A stretch of DNA of 64,000 nt from Anisodus tanguticus (GCA_034509755.1 CM067559.1:39266032-39330031), one strand, 5' to 3'; positions 11,601-23,225 are shown, numbered from the stretch's first letter. Notes: a model not told the origin generated them from the sequence alone. Made by a program: numbers and translations.

Positions 11601-14600
11601 CAGGAGTTTTTACTCGCAAAGATCCTCATGTTCTGATACTAGTCCTTCAGATTGTTGATAAGCTTCTAGAGAAGCTCTCTCATGTTTTCTTGAACTCATT
11701 TGTTAAGGAAGGTGTTCTCTTTGCTGTTGATGCACTTCTTTCCCCGGAAAAATGTTCGCAGTCTCTCTTTTCAGTTTCTAATGGTGTTCAAGCAAAATGT
11801 CTTTGTTTTGCTTCGGATGCTATTCAGTCTCCAACAGGACCAGAACCAAGGATTTGCAAGATAGAGAAAGAGACTGTTCAAAGTCTTGCTAGGCATATTA
11901 GGACAAATTACTTTGCAACAGACTCAATGAACCCCGATTTAGGTATAACCGATGTTCTTCAAAAGCTGAAGACTCTTTCTTCTGCGTTAACTGATCTGGT
12001 TCACAAATTTAGTAGCAACATTGAAGACTTTTACCCTGTTTTGAATCAAATTATGTCAGAGTTAAATGGAAATAACGCCATTTCCACGTTCGAGTTCATT
12101 GAGAGTGGAGTCGTAAAGTCTCTAGTGAATTACCTCTCCAATGGCCAATACTTGGAACGAAAGGTAGATCGTGATGGTTCAGTAAATCAGCTGTATATTG
12201 TAGAAAAGAGATTTGAGCTGTTTGGTAGATTACTTTTGTATAACTCTGTCCCGCCTCTGGAAGACTCCGCTTTTCTAGCTTTGATAAGGAGATTGCACAG
12301 TGCACTTTGCTCTGTGGAAAATTTCCCAGTCATCTTGAGTCATGCATCTAAGCTACGAAACTCATATGCTACTATCCCATATGGGCGTTGTACTTCATAT
12401 CCTTGTCTGAAGGTCCAGTTTGTGAAGGGAGAGGGGGAGTCATCACTTGGTGATTATACGGAGAGTGTTGTGAATGTAGATCCTTTTTCGCCTTTGGAAA
12501 CAATTGAGGGATACTTGTGGCCAAAAGTGAATAGAAGGAAAAGTGAAAAGAAAAGTGAGTCACCATCTCGTGTATCGCAAAATGTAGGCACGTCTCAAGG
12601 TAAAAATCCAGGACCCATGGAATCAGACACCACTTCCACCAATGCCCATGAAACACAGGTTTGTTTATTTAAATTTTGTTTGTACTAGTTGGTTCTCAAT
12701 TCATTATTTCTAAACTTCCTATTTAATGGCAATGAGCTTCCTCATTTAAAGTTCATATAATTCTCTCAGGAGGTGAAAAATAACTTACAATTATCTGTTG
12801 AAGTGGAAACTGTGGATGTAGAACAAACAAAGAGTGATTCAATGGATATTTCAGATGTTAATGCAGTAAGTCTTTTCCTTCTTCCTAACATTTTTAAAAA
12901 GTTATTTCTTATGTATTTTTGAGTATGTCCTCAATTCTTGCTTTGCAATGGGTGACGTTGTAATATCTTTTTCTATAATATGCTTTAAATAGCCACATAA
13001 TCTTATTGACTATGCCCTGATGTTATGTTTGTGCTGCTGCCTTGTAGGAGTCTTTGGAGAAAGGAAGACTAAATTCGTTCGAAGATGATAGTAGCACAAG
13101 TTTAGAGTGTAGTGGATGTTGTGATGATGAAGATGTTGCACCTAACTTGATATTCTACCTGGAGGGGCAGCAGTTGAACCACAAGTTGACCCTATATCAA
13201 ACTGTACTTCAGGAGCAGATTAAAGCAGAGAATGACATCATTACTAATTCTAACATGTGGAGTCAAGTACACAGGGTGACCTACAGAAGAATTGTGAGAC
13301 ATAAACCAGGATGTCCCCAGAGTTGCAAACACGTCGTACATTCTACTCCATCTGAGAAACCTACAACATGGTGGCAGCATACCCCATCTTTCTCTAGCAT
13401 GTTTGGTTCCGAAATGGTTGATCTTGAGAAATCAAGTCCAACTTATGACATCTTATTTCTTCTTAGAAGTTTGGAAGGCTTGAACAGGTTCAGTTTTCAT
13501 CTTGGATCTCGTACAAACATATATGCTTTTGCAGAAGGGAAGACCATCGATTTTGGTGATATAAAGGTCAACACAAATTTGGATCTCCCTCAGAATGAAT
13601 TTGCAAACACTAAATTGACAGAGAAACTAGAACTGCAAATGAGGAATCCTTTTTCTGTTTCCATAGGTGGCATGCCACCTTGGTGTGGACAGTTGGTTAA
13701 TTCATGCCCCTTTTTGTTTAGTTTCGAAGCAAGATGCAAGTATTTCCGCCTTGCAGCATTTGGTCGACCGCCAATTCAGCCTGAATCATCGTCTCATAAT
13801 ACGACAGCTGGCATGAGTGGTCGCCGGAAAAAAATCTTAGTTCATCGAAGTAGAACTTTGGATTCTGCAAGGCAGATGATGGACCTCCATGCGGATCAGA
13901 AGGTTGTTATTGAGGTGGAATATAGTGATGAGGTTGGTACTGGTCTTGGTCCAACATTGGAATTCTTTACCTTGGTGAGTCATGAGTTCCAGAAGATTGG
14001 GCTAGGGATGTGGAGAGGCGATCACATGGCTAATGGAAGCGTGTGTGTAGAGGACGAATCTGGAATTATTTTCTCTCCTCTTGGTCTGTTCCCTCGCCCA
14101 TGGTCACCTTCATCCCATTCATTAAGTGGCCTAGAGTTCTCTGAAGTGCTGAAAAAGTTTGTGCTTCTGGGTCAGATAGTTGCGAAGGCTCTCCAAGATG
14201 GCAGGGTTCTGGATCTTCGGTTATCCAAAGCATTTTACAAGCTTGTTCTTGGGAAGGTACGCTCCGTGTTTTAGTAGGCATCTTTGTTAGTAGGGGTGTC
14301 AAATGGGAGGGTTGGGCTTGATTTTTGGGTGGGTAAAGTTACTTGGCCTGAAATGGATTGGGCCAAAATGGGCTACAAAGCAGGTCCTAACCCAACCCAC
14401 CCAATTCTCACCAAGTTTTAATTTCTTTGTTCTTTTATAATTTTTTTAAGTATCGAATAAAACTATTTTTCCTTTATTATTGCTATATATGAGGTCTGGC
14501 TAAAACTTATTATCAATGAAAAAGCAAGAAAACACATCAAACTTACGAAAGCAGAAAAAAATAAAAGACCGTTGTTTTTCTCAATCTTAGAATGGTTCCT

Positions 14601-17600
14601 TATTTTCAAGTTCCGCTCAACCCAAAACAACCAGATGCAGAACGATGCCACCAGTCAGTTCACCCAGCCAAACTAAACTGATTAGGTGAAGCCGAGTAAA
14701 CATGGAATGCACAAATTCTCAAGGTAGCATAACCGACACTTTCCTCTTGCACACGGGGCAAGTGTTCTCGAGCTTGTTCCACTCTTTGATGCAACCAACG
14801 TGGTATAAATGGCCACAATCAATTTTCCCAAGTTCTTCCCCATCGAAATACTCATCCAAGTTGGTGCAGCTTGGATGCGTATTTGGACGGGGAAGAACTA
14901 GGAAAAATTGATTGTGGCCATTTATACCATGTTAGTTGCATCAAAGAATGGAACAAGCTAGAGAACACTTGGCCCGTGTGCAATAGAAGAGTGTCGGCTA
15001 TGCTACCTCGAGAATTCATGCATTCCATGTTCACTCGGCTTCAACTAATCAGTTTAGTTTGGGCTGGGTGAATTGGCACCGTTCTGCATCTGCTTGTTTT
15101 AACACAGCTCAAGAGAGTTGAGCTGAACTTGAAAATAAGGAACCGTTCTAAGAATGAGAAAAACAATGGTCTTTAATTTTTGCTTTTGTAAGTTTGATGT
15201 GTTTTCTTGCTTCCCGTTGATAATAAGTTTTAGCCAAACCTTGAAGCTAAACATAACTTAGAGCTTATGTTGCATATTTTGAGTGGCTGATGTCCGACAG
15301 ATTTGGTTATTATGGATATGTTCTGCAGATTTTGTTTACTGCTGCTACTTCATTTGGTTCTTGATATAATTACGGATCTATATTGTCCAGTTTGCTAGGT
15401 TATGTGCACTGGATTGTTTGCCCATTAATATTGATATGTGTATGTACTATCTACATAATATATAGGTATACACGTGCATGCAAAATTTTCTGCAAGTTTT
15501 GAATGTCTCTTTAGATGGTGCTACTGCTTCATTTAGGATGTGATATATTTGCTGAATTTATTATCTTAGTTTCCAAAACTGTGTGCTTTCTATGAATACA
15601 CTTAACTACATAATTGTAAGTAAACACATGCATGCTCATTGTTATAAGCATGTAGTATCTAATACCTATGTACTCTTTCATCCAAAATTGATTTTTCCTT
15701 TTCACCTTTCTACAAGTAAATTTTCTACTCCAAAAAATGCCCTAAATTTTAGGTGGATTAGGAACGAAGATGTACGGGGAGTGGCTCTGTGGTAGACAAG
15801 ATGCGGGAAGCGAGACTGAGATGGTTCGGACATGTGAAGAGGAGTACATATGCTCTAGTGAGGAAGTGCAAGAGGTTGGCATTGATAGGTCTAGGGAGAG
15901 GTAGAGGTAGAGGTAGACCAAGAAAGTATTAGGGAATGTGATTAGACAGGACATGACACATCTTCAGGTCACCGAGGACATGACCCTAAATAGGATAGCA
16001 TGGAGGTCAAGGGTGAGGATAGAAGGTTAGTAGGTAGTTGAGCGATTTCTCGGGAGAGCATGGTTCTCTATCAGTATTATTATTTTGTCATTATCATAAT
16101 CTTCAATTTTATTACTACTATTGTTTCTTTTACTTTGGTTATTTTTACTATTTTTGCTGTCAATACTTTTCTTTTCATCATAACTTTTTTACTCTTGTAT
16201 TTTTCAAACCTTTTTTGAAAACGCTTTTCTTGAGTCTAGGGTCTATTGGAAACATCCTCTCTGCCCCAGAAAGGTAGGGGTAAGTTTTGCGTACACCCCA
16301 CTCTCCCCAGATCACACTGGATATGTTGTTGTTGTTGCTATATATGACATATCAAATTTAAAAAATATCTTTTTGAAAATATTTTGACAAGGTTTCTAGG
16401 GGTGAGTTTGTGCTACATATCTGCCCAATTTGGGCTACATATCAGCCCAATTTTAAGATGGGCTGAAATGAGGTTCGCTAAAATGGGCTGAGCTAATAAA
16501 TGGGCGGGTCATGTTTGCATGGGCTAATTTTGTTAGTTCTAGTTCTTGAAATTTCCTTATGTTCTCTTATTTTTGCAGGAACTCTCTGTGTATGACATCC
16601 AGTCGTTTGACCGTGAACTTGGTGGGGCCCTCCTAGAATTTCAGGCTCTTGTTGAAAGAAAAAGACATCTGGAATTACGGCGTGAGGGAAAATCCTCGTT
16701 AGACCTTGAACTTAATTTCCGGAATACGAAAATTAGTGATCTTTGTCTTGACTATGCTCTTCCTGGCTATCCAGATTATGTCCTTGATTCTGCATCTGAT
16801 GCAAAAACGGTTAGCACTCTACAAGTTGATGCCTGATATTTGTGAATTCTAACAGGCTAATCTTGAAGTTGATGACTTGTTTCTAGGTCGACTTGTCTAA
16901 CTTAGAGGAATATGTTTTACTCATTGTCGATGCTACTTTAAATTCTGGAATTTCAAGACAAATTGAAGCATTCAAGTCGGGCTTTGATCAGGTCTGTCTC
17001 CATCAAATACCTTCTAGTATAAACTATTGAAGTTATAGTTCATGATTAACTTCTCTTTTTGTCTGATCGATTTTCTGTTCAAATGACAATTGGAGGCACG
17101 GAATTAAGTTACTCCCTGGAAGTATCAACTCCAGAAATTTCTAAGAAAGCCCATTTAGGTTTTCATCACGTTTTAAGATTTGCAGGTCATTTGAGATATT
17201 TTCATCCGGTACATGAACACTAACAAGTAACAACCCGGTTAAATTAGTCCCCTAAAGTTTTAAGTCCAATTTTTGGACGTTTTATGCATTTTCTTCCCCG
17301 ACAGCTGATTAGAAGATAAAAGAGGATCTTTAATCCACCTTCTTTTCTTTTCTCTTGAAATATTTTGATATTGGCTTGTATGTGAGGAAACTATCCAGAA
17401 AAATCTGCATCTTAAAGTTTATGCGACTTCATCTGTATTTGAAATACTATGCCACTGTTATTTCTTCTTATAATAATGGCAGCATTTTGGAGCTACTTCA
17501 TCAAATTTAATAATCAGTTATTCCTCATATCTTATACTGCCATAAGATTTGATTGGTATTCTAAAAGCAGTTCGCAGGTTACTCCTTTTCCCTTTGTCAT

Positions 17601-19019
17601 CTTAAATGTTGTTGATTCCTCAGGTTTTCCCCATCAGACATCTTCAGGTTTTCACTGCAGATGAATTAGAGCGACTATTGTGCGGAGAGTGTGGATTTTG
17701 GAATGTAAGTTTTGTTATCTGAGAAACTGATGGATATAACTTAAGATCAAATTCCTTTTTTTTAACCGATTATCATTGTTTTGGGCAGTCCAATGAGCTT
17801 CTGGATCAAATCAAGTTTGACCATGGGTACACTGCCAACAGTCCTCCAGTTATAAATGTTCGTACATCCCTATCTTCTTATAGCCCGTTTGGCTAAGCCT
17901 TCTAAACTGCTTATTTTAGTAGTGCTTTACATAAAAATAATTTGGGAGAGTAGCAGTTTGTGTTGACTAATCATTCTGAAAAGTACTTTTGCCAATATCA
18001 TAGCAGTAATTTGTGCTTGGCAAAAGTTCCAAAAGTACTTCTGGGAAAAACTACTTTTTTTAGCTTCTGAAAAACAGCTTCTGTTACTACTCAAAAGCAC
18101 TTATGTTTTTCCTAAAATCTTGGTCAAACACCTCAACTTCTAAAATAAATACTTTTGGCTTACTAAAAAGCTTGGCCAATCAGACTATTTTTAATTCTTT
18201 AATGGAACCAATTGCTACTGTTAGAATCTGTGAAGATTGTTGTAAATATAATATTCTGTAATTATGAATTGATTTATATTGATTTCCTTTTCTTTTTTAG
18301 GACATGTAAACTTAGCTATTTAAATCCCAATAGCTTGAGGGAATAATCAAGCTGAGTTCCTCTCATTTTCTCTTCCGATTCACAGCTACTAATGAAAATT
18401 AACTTCCTGCAAATTTGTAGTTACTTGAAATTATGAGGGAGTTTGACAGCAAGCAACAGAGAGCGTTCCTGCAGTTTGTGACTGGTGCACCTAGACTGCC
18501 TCCAGGGGGTCTGTCATCTCTTAGCCCAAAGTTAACAATTGTTCGGAAGGTACTTACAGTAGATTGCCTGAGTGCATAATAAGCCAAACAATGTCCGTAT
18601 TATATGTTTTCTATATTAAGTATATATATACATATAATATACATAAACAATCCATAAGTTTTGTATATTTTGGCTAGTGCCCGTAATTGATTTTGGACGA
18701 TGGACCAAAAATGAAAAAAAGCCCTATTATTATGTTACATCCTGGTCTAATTCGAGCTCTTTTGGTTTGTTGCAGACTTGCAGTGGTTTGGTCGATGAAG
18801 ACCTGCCAAGTGTGATGACATGTGCCAATTATCTCAAGCTACCGTCTTACTCTTCAAAAGTTGACTCCTTTCTCTTAAACTCCCTTGTGTGAGGTCTGCT
18901 TTCTTTTATTATTTGACAAAAGAAATAACTTTTTTCCCTGTTAAATTTTGCAGGAGAAAATGAAGGAAAAGTTGTTATATGCCATAACAGAAGGACAAGG
19001 CTCATTCTATCTTTCATAA
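8618..19019 (+). CDS. UPL4: HECT-type E3 ubiquitin-protein ligase UPL4
   Basis: Joined coding exons: 8618-9220, 9565-9675, 9778-9894, 9986-10144, 10229-10390, 10714-10866, 10956-11074, 11593-12658, 12770-12865, 13048-14256, 16579-16809, 16887-16991, 17624-17704, 17789-17857, 18421-18549, 18776-18859, 18954-19019. All borders are GT/AG and the phases agree, giving about 1519 aa, close to what I recall for Arabidopsis UPL4. The start MGNRGQKR...LPADKRA matches that family. The N-terminal half is armadillo-like helical repeats. The HECT domain runs from about residue 1126 (SRTLDSARQMM) to the end, with the catalytic cysteine in PSVMTCANYLKLP (about residue 1486) and the C-terminal ITEGQGSFYLS. 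It would form a thioester with ubiquitin and pass it to substrates. UPL3 is the close alternative; the N-terminus favours UPL4. I see no inactivating lesion. Confidence 0.95.
9245..9480. mobile_element. Stowaway-like MITE remnant in UPL4 intron
   Basis: The right end reads ATGGAGGGAGTA, the reverse complement of the TACTCCCTCC start typical of Stowaway-like elements. The left end is only weakly complementary to it. It sits between coding exons 1 and 2 and does not touch the splice sites. Confidence 0.45.
11124..11552. mobile_element. MITE (family B) in UPL4 intron
   Basis: The ends are inverted: TTAGGGCGTGTTTGGTATG on the left and CATACCAAACACACCCTTAA on the right. Near-terminal segments rich in GGAAAA and TTTTCC are also inverted. 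A TTA/TAA target duplication is likely. It is about 425 bp, non-coding, and has a C-rich centre. A second copy, in the opposite orientation, is split by a copia element at 59012-63633. Confidence 0.85.
14285..14425. mobile_element. hAT-like terminal fragment in UPL4 intron 10
   Basis: The stretch begins TAGTAGGGGTGTCAAATGGG and has repeated TGGGC and CAACCC motifs. This resembles the end and subterminal region of plant hAT elements. A related TGGGC-rich stretch lies at about 16395-16530 at the other side of the intron; whether the two are the ends of one element is not established. Confidence 0.4.
14702..14859 (-). pseudogene. RING-H2 finger gene fragment, left arm
   Basis: The reverse strand of the left arm encodes the same RING-H2 half-domain, here with the normal TCPVC ending, followed by KRKVSVMLP and a stop. 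It lacks the first half of the finger and any start. The two arms have diverged by several substitutions, so the inversion is not recent, or the arms came from slightly different copies. Confidence 0.7.
14871..15071 (+). pseudogene. RING-H2 finger gene fragment, right arm
   Basis: This reads GEELGKIDCGHLYHVSCIKEW followed by a spacer and WPVC, then RRVSAMLPREF and a stop at 15069-15071. It is the second half of a RING-H2 domain (C-G-H-x-Y-H-x2-C-I-x2-W, then C-P-x-C). The first zinc-binding cysteines are missing, and the first cysteine of the final pair is replaced by tryptophan. It is a non-functional captured or duplicated exon piece. Confidence 0.75.
15752..16345 (+). mobile_element. RTE-type LINE, 3' end only, in UPL4 intron 10
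   Basis: The coding remnant reads RNEDVRG, then in another frame KMREARLRWFGHVKR and RGRGRPRKY. These are C-terminal landmarks of plant RTE LINE polyproteins. After the stops come an untranslated tail, a segment like GCGTACACCCCACTCTCCCC, and a terminal GTTGTTGTTGTTG repeat. The second LINE in this window (to 42030) has the same ending. Confidence 0.8.
16390..16545. repeat. TGGGC-rich repeat in UPL4 intron 10
   Basis: A short stretch with repeated CCCAATTT, GATGGGCTGA and AATGGGCGGG motifs, resembling a hAT subterminal region. It ends about 30 bp before the acceptor of exon 11. It may pair with the similar segment at 14285-14425. Confidence 0.35.
17881..18187. mobile_element. MITE (family A), second copy in UPL4
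   Basis: It starts TAGCCCGTTTGGCTAAGCC and ends with an inverted AAAGCTTGGCCAATCAGACTA. TTA precedes it. The internal sequence (for example AGTACTTTTGCCAATATCATAGCAG) matches the copy at 8191-8510. It lies between exons 14 and 15. Confidence 0.8.
18597..18725. repeat. dispersed repeat shared with the RPS23 intron
   Basis: The stretch with GTATATTTTGGCTAGTGCC and GTAATTGATTTTGGACGATG, GGACCAAAAATGAAAAA is clearly related to 55880-56005. Both lie in introns and both carry a TATACATA-rich part. It is probably a dispersed non-autonomous element; no ends are defined. Confidence 0.5.
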
Positions 19020-19811
19020 GGTTCCCTGGCTTGGTCAATCAGGTACATAGCTTGTGAATAATATAGTTCAGAGTAGGTGGTGGCAATGTACATTCGTGAC
19101 TTAGAAGATCGTGGCAGCGGGTCGTTTGTGGAGTTGAAGGAGAGCTGATTACTGCTGCTGCACTGACTAAACATGGTGGTTGTGCAAACATCAATGGTTT
19201 ATTAGCATAATAATAAGTAGATAGTCCAGTTCTTAAAGGTAAATTACAGTGAAAAGTTCTTTGGGGATGTTTTAAGCTTGGTTTAGTTAGTTTTTGGTAC
19301 ATATAAACTATGTACAGAAACAGTTGCAGACATATATTATTTAAGGTCAGTTTGATGGAAAGATGAAAGTGAAATAAGGTCAATTTGCTTGTCATGTTTC
19401 GTCTTCTTTTGTTTCGTTTCGTTTTTCTTCTTGAGCTTACAAACTACTTAACTCAATATTGGTTGGAAATGCACATTTCGAGCTCGCTCAAGTGGATATT
19501 CCCGCTGATCTTGACTTCACAAATTGTCAGCTTCCGACTTTCCATACGGAGTCTGGCACTTTTCTTGTCTGCTTTGTCCTTGTGTTGTCGCTCTTTTTTC
19601 CCCTTGATCGAAAAATCTTTTAGCACTCAAAGGGAAGTTTATGACATAAAAAAATCACATTTGGAAAGAGATGACTTTTTCCCTTGCAATGGGTTTCTAG
19701 ATCTCCTCAAGTGATCTGGATCCTGAAATTGCAAGATATTTATTGCAATTGGTAGGACTACAAGAAAATATACTTTGGTCCAAGGCTAAGACCAGAACCA
19801 GTAAAATTTGA
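19020..19811. other. UPL4 3' untranslated region and downstream spacer
   Basis: No further coding exon is needed after the UPL4 stop at 19017-19019. The following few hundred bases are presumed 3' UTR, with no clear polyadenylation signal that I can choose. The short frames here are chance. Confidence 0.45.
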
Positions 19812-19996
19812 AGGGGAGTTTGGCGTAATTGGAAAAGTTGTTGCCATGTGATCAGGAGTTGATGAGTTCGAGCCGTGAGAACAACCCCTTGCAGAAATGC
19901 AGGGTAAGACTGCGTATAATAGACCCTTGTGATTCGGTCTTTTCCCAGATCCTACACATAACGGAAGCTTAATATACGGGAACCTTTTCTTTTTAT
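19812..19996 (+). mobile_element. tRNA-derived SINE
   Basis: It carries a pol III A-box-like TGGCGTAATTGG near the start and a B-box-like GAGTTCGAGCC at about 19865, spaced as in a tRNA. These are followed by GCAGAAATGCAGGGTAAGAC and a region like AATAGACCCTTGTG, typical of Solanaceae SINEs. It ends in a T-rich tail. Confidence 0.8.
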
Positions 19997-20159
19997 GAAT
20001 GAAACTGTTACTTTTTTCAGTCTTTTTGTTACAATATACTGTTGAGATGCAAGATCCTTACTCTACCACATATGTTACCTACTTCTCCACTAGCCCTTAA
20101 ATGGAACAGTAACAAGATTGATTTTAGAGGAGCAAATCATCAAAAATATTTAATATAAG

Positions 20160-20495
20160 CTTATCTCTTACTTTCTCTGTCCGATTTTATGTTACATTCT
20201 TTTTTGGCATGTCTAAAAAAATGATTTATATCTTTTTTTTTAAATATTTATTTTATGATTTTTTTTTATCTTAATGGCATAACTTGTTGATACATTCTTC
20301 CCCACTCATTTAAAATGGGATGAAGATTGTACTTTATATCACATCTACCTAATTATGATTTTCTTAACGGGTAAAATTAGAAATCTAAATTACCTATAAG
20401 AAAATAAAAAATAGTTCCAAAAGGATGGTTGATTTATTCTTTCATCATGTCAGCTACGCTCTCATGTAATCTATTTTGATAATCCAAAAAGTATC
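20160..20495. other. AT-rich spacer, MITE-like ends
   Basis: It contains CTTTCTCTGTCCGATTTTATG and long T runs, similar to common small plant MITEs, but I cannot define both ends. No gene is seen. Confidence 0.35.
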
Positions 20496-20503
20496 TTAAT
20501 CTA

Positions 20504-22502
20504 CCGGGGTGGCCAGTGGGACGGAAAAGGACGTGATGGGACGGGATTTGGGAGGACGGGGTGGGGGGTCGGGATCGGGACATGGCGGGCCGGGCTGGCC
20601 GGGATATGGGGGACGGGAAGAGGTCCCGTCCCGTCCCACATCCCGCTGGTAGAGGGGACAGGATTTGGGGGGACGGGTCGGGTAGGGGGGATTTTGGGGA
20701 ACTTTAAAAAAAAAAATCAAGACAATTTTAAAAAATATATTTAAACACTTAAATAATTGAACAAGATAGTGAAAAAACATCTCAAGGCATTGCCTCTTAT
20801 ATTATTTAATAGAAATATGATTTTATTTTTGTAATACAATTTCAAAATTGCAACGTTGTTTCGTAGTTCAAATGTAATAGTCATAATTTTATCAGTAATT
20901 CCATAATATTCACTAATTTCACGAATATTTTTTGAAATAAAAACTCCAGTATGCCTTTCATCAATATATCTATATGCTAATATACGTTTTTGCATAAACC
21001 AATTGTGATCTATCCAATAACATGTAACAATTAAATAGTCATTACCATTAGTACTACGGCCTATGTCAGAAGTGATAGCCACTTTGCCATTAAAATGATA
21101 CAATGCATAACATAAGTATTGTTGATATTCATGCGCAAATTTAAAAACATCTCTTCTAATAGTTGATCTAGGAAAATTGTTAAAAGTAGGATTATACGTT
21201 TCTCGAATGTAATGAATAAAACCAGGAGATGAAGGAAATGAAAAAGGCAAACCCTCCACAGCAAGTAATTTTGCTAAATTTTTTCGATCTTTGTGTTTAT
21301 CATATTTCGGACCTATAACTCCCCACGACATCGAGTTAATTCGACCATGTACTTGGTCGGGGACACTATGTAAACCTTGTCTCGACTCAGAAAGTATTTG
21401 CACACCCGCTTTGTCAGCCAAGTATTGATTATATCTTGCTTTGTGAGAGTTTTCTACATGTCTCATTAAACCTCCTGTCCCACCTTGACCTTTTTCAGTA
21501 ATATATTTATAAACTTCGCGATAAATTTTATTAATAGCTAGTTGATTATGAATGTCCCTTTCAAAAAAAAATCTCATGCATGTGATTTTAATTTTCGTTG
21601 TTTTTTCTTCTCATACTAGGGGGAATAGGAGGGATTCTTTTCAGTTTCAGTCTGATCCTGAGGTGGAGGTGCACTAGTAGGTGTGTTATTTAAATTATCT
21701 TCTAATTCATTTTCTAAATCAAAGTTTGGTTCAGATGCAGAATATACCTCATGATCTAATGGTATATTAATATTAACATTAAAAATATCAGTTTCATCTA
21801 CATGAGTGAAATCATCGTAATTAGGATTACTAGAATATGCACCCTTACCCATGTTACCCCTAATACCTCTACTAGAAAAACGTCCACCTCGTTCCATTAT
21901 AATTATGCAAATAAATAATTAAAGTTAATGAAATTAAGTACAATAATTAAAATTAAGTAACAATAATAATTTAAATAAAAGAAGAAACTAAGGTACCAAA
22001 CGTCGACGTGTAATCGAGGTTGAAAATTGAAACTTTGCTCGATGATCCTCAAGCTAGTTGCCAAATTCACTCCCAATTTTTTAACTTTGATAAAAATTAG
22101 CAAATAAAATATAATATTTAGTGTACAATTTAGACGTGTAGAGAGAAAAATTAGAGAGATGGTAGGAAGATTTGTGAGAAAAATGAGATATTTATAGTTG
22201 AGAAATAGGGTTAATGTGTAAATATACTAACTTAGGGGTTAAAAATAAATATTAAAGGGATAAGGGGTTTATGGGGTGTGGGGGGTCAAAATGGCCGTTA
22301 CTTGCCGTTGCAACGGCTAAAATCGAAAGTGGCCCGTTGTGCAACGGCTAGTTCTGCGGGGGCGGATCGGGACGAGCCCTAGTCCCGTCCCGAATTCGAA
22401 CTCCGCTACCAACATTGTACATCCCGAATTTTTTTTGTTGATCGGGGCAGTAATCGAGACGGAGCGGGACGGAATCGGGTCGTCCCAGTCCACTTGACCG
22501 CC
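20504..22502 (-). mobile_element. hAT transposon with internal deletion
   Basis: It is flanked by the perfect 8-bp direct repeat TTAATCTA (20496-20503 and 22503-22510), the target-duplication size of hAT elements. The ends are short imperfect inverted repeats (GGGGTGGCCAGTGG at left; reverse complement of AGGCGGTCAAGTGG at right). GC-rich subterminal arrays of GGGACGGG-like motifs follow at both ends. The transposase on the reverse strand lacks its C-terminal part. Confidence 0.93.
20741..21897 (-). pseudogene. hAT transposase, N-terminal and central part
   Basis: An N-terminal acidic, low-complexity piece (21616-21897, from MERGGRF) is followed by a longer frame at 20741-21577. The latter has a BED-finger-like tail (GGLMRHVENSH), then PFSFPSSPGFIHYIR, RRDVFKFAHEYQ and TSDIGRSTNGNDYL, typical of plant hAT (Ac/ricesleeper-like) transposases. 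It ends soon after DKIMTITF with unrelated residues; the C-terminal dimerisation domain is absent. The gap between the two frames may be an intron or damage. It is a non-autonomous derivative. Confidence 0.85.
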
Positions 22503-22510
22503 TTAATCTA

Positions 22511-23225
22511 AACATGCTCCAAGTTGATTGCACCATCCTTCCACATTTCAAAAAGAACAAAAATGAAAGAAAATATCTTCTTCTTCTAGAATTTTTTATT
22601 TTTTTAAAATAAAAGGGAAAGTAGAAGGGCCACCCTATAAATGTTTGCCACCTTATCATCATTTTCTATTTCAACTGTTTTAGTACCAAAATTTATTTTT
22701 AGTACGTAAAACATATCCTACTTATAATCAATTAACTAAACGGGTTTTTGATGTCAACCATATTCTCAATTTATTTATCTTGATAATTCGAAAATGTCTT
22801 AATTTAACTAGCAAATGGCTTATAGATTTTGAATTAACTTTTAAAAATTTATCTCAAAAAATTTTCAAGTTCCAGACCACAGGTTTTTGAAATTTCCACT
22901 TAAATGCATGTCCAGCTACAATTTCAAAAATTCAAATTTTTAAATTTTAAATTTTAAATTTCAATTTCAAAATCTATGATTTAACGGAAGCCTAAGAATG
23001 CTCCAAACTGATGACACCTTCCATCCACACTCCAAAAGAACAAAAGAGAGAAAATATTTCTTCTTCTAGAATTTTTTGTAAAAATAGAAACTAAGAAAAA
23101 AAAAGTACAAGAGCCACCCACTAAACCCCCCCCCCCAAAAAAAAAAAAACATATATATCCACCATCTTATCACCATAGCCCAAATTTGAAACATTTCTTC
23201 CCTAATGTATTATAATTATTCGTGA
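22511..23225. other. AT-rich spacer before the PPR gene
   Basis: No gene is visible. A roughly 60-bp stretch with CTTCTTCTAGAATTTTTT occurs twice (about 22500-22600 and 22990-23080; both include ATGCTCCAA.TTGAT.CACC.TCC), so there is a diverged direct duplication. A poly-C/poly-A run lies at 23126-23150. Confidence 0.5.

Larger units (their letters stand above)
14493..15240. repeat. large palindrome made of a RING-H2 gene fragment
   Basis: The left arm (14493-14859) and right arm (14871-15240) are reverse complements with scattered mismatches, separated by an 11-nt loop. The arm ends are GGTCTGGCTAAAACTTATTA and, at the right, TAATAAGTTTTAGCCAAACC. Each arm contains the C-terminal part of a RING-H2 finger. 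A transcript through this intron would fold into a hairpin of about 370 bp. It lies wholly in the 2.3-kb intron 10 of UPL4. Confidence 0.9.

Noticed and set aside
14852..15034. Reverse-strand frame across the right palindrome arm as a separate gene
   Set aside because: It is the complement of the RING-H2 fragment and arises only because the two arms are inverted copies.
19812..19996. Possible tRNA gene from the A- and B-box motifs
   Set aside because: No cloverleaf with acceptor stem and anticodon arm can be drawn, and the rest matches a SINE body.
20496..20780. Reverse-strand proline-rich frame at the left hAT end
   Set aside because: It is translated from the GC-rich subterminal array and inverted repeat of the hAT element, not a gene.
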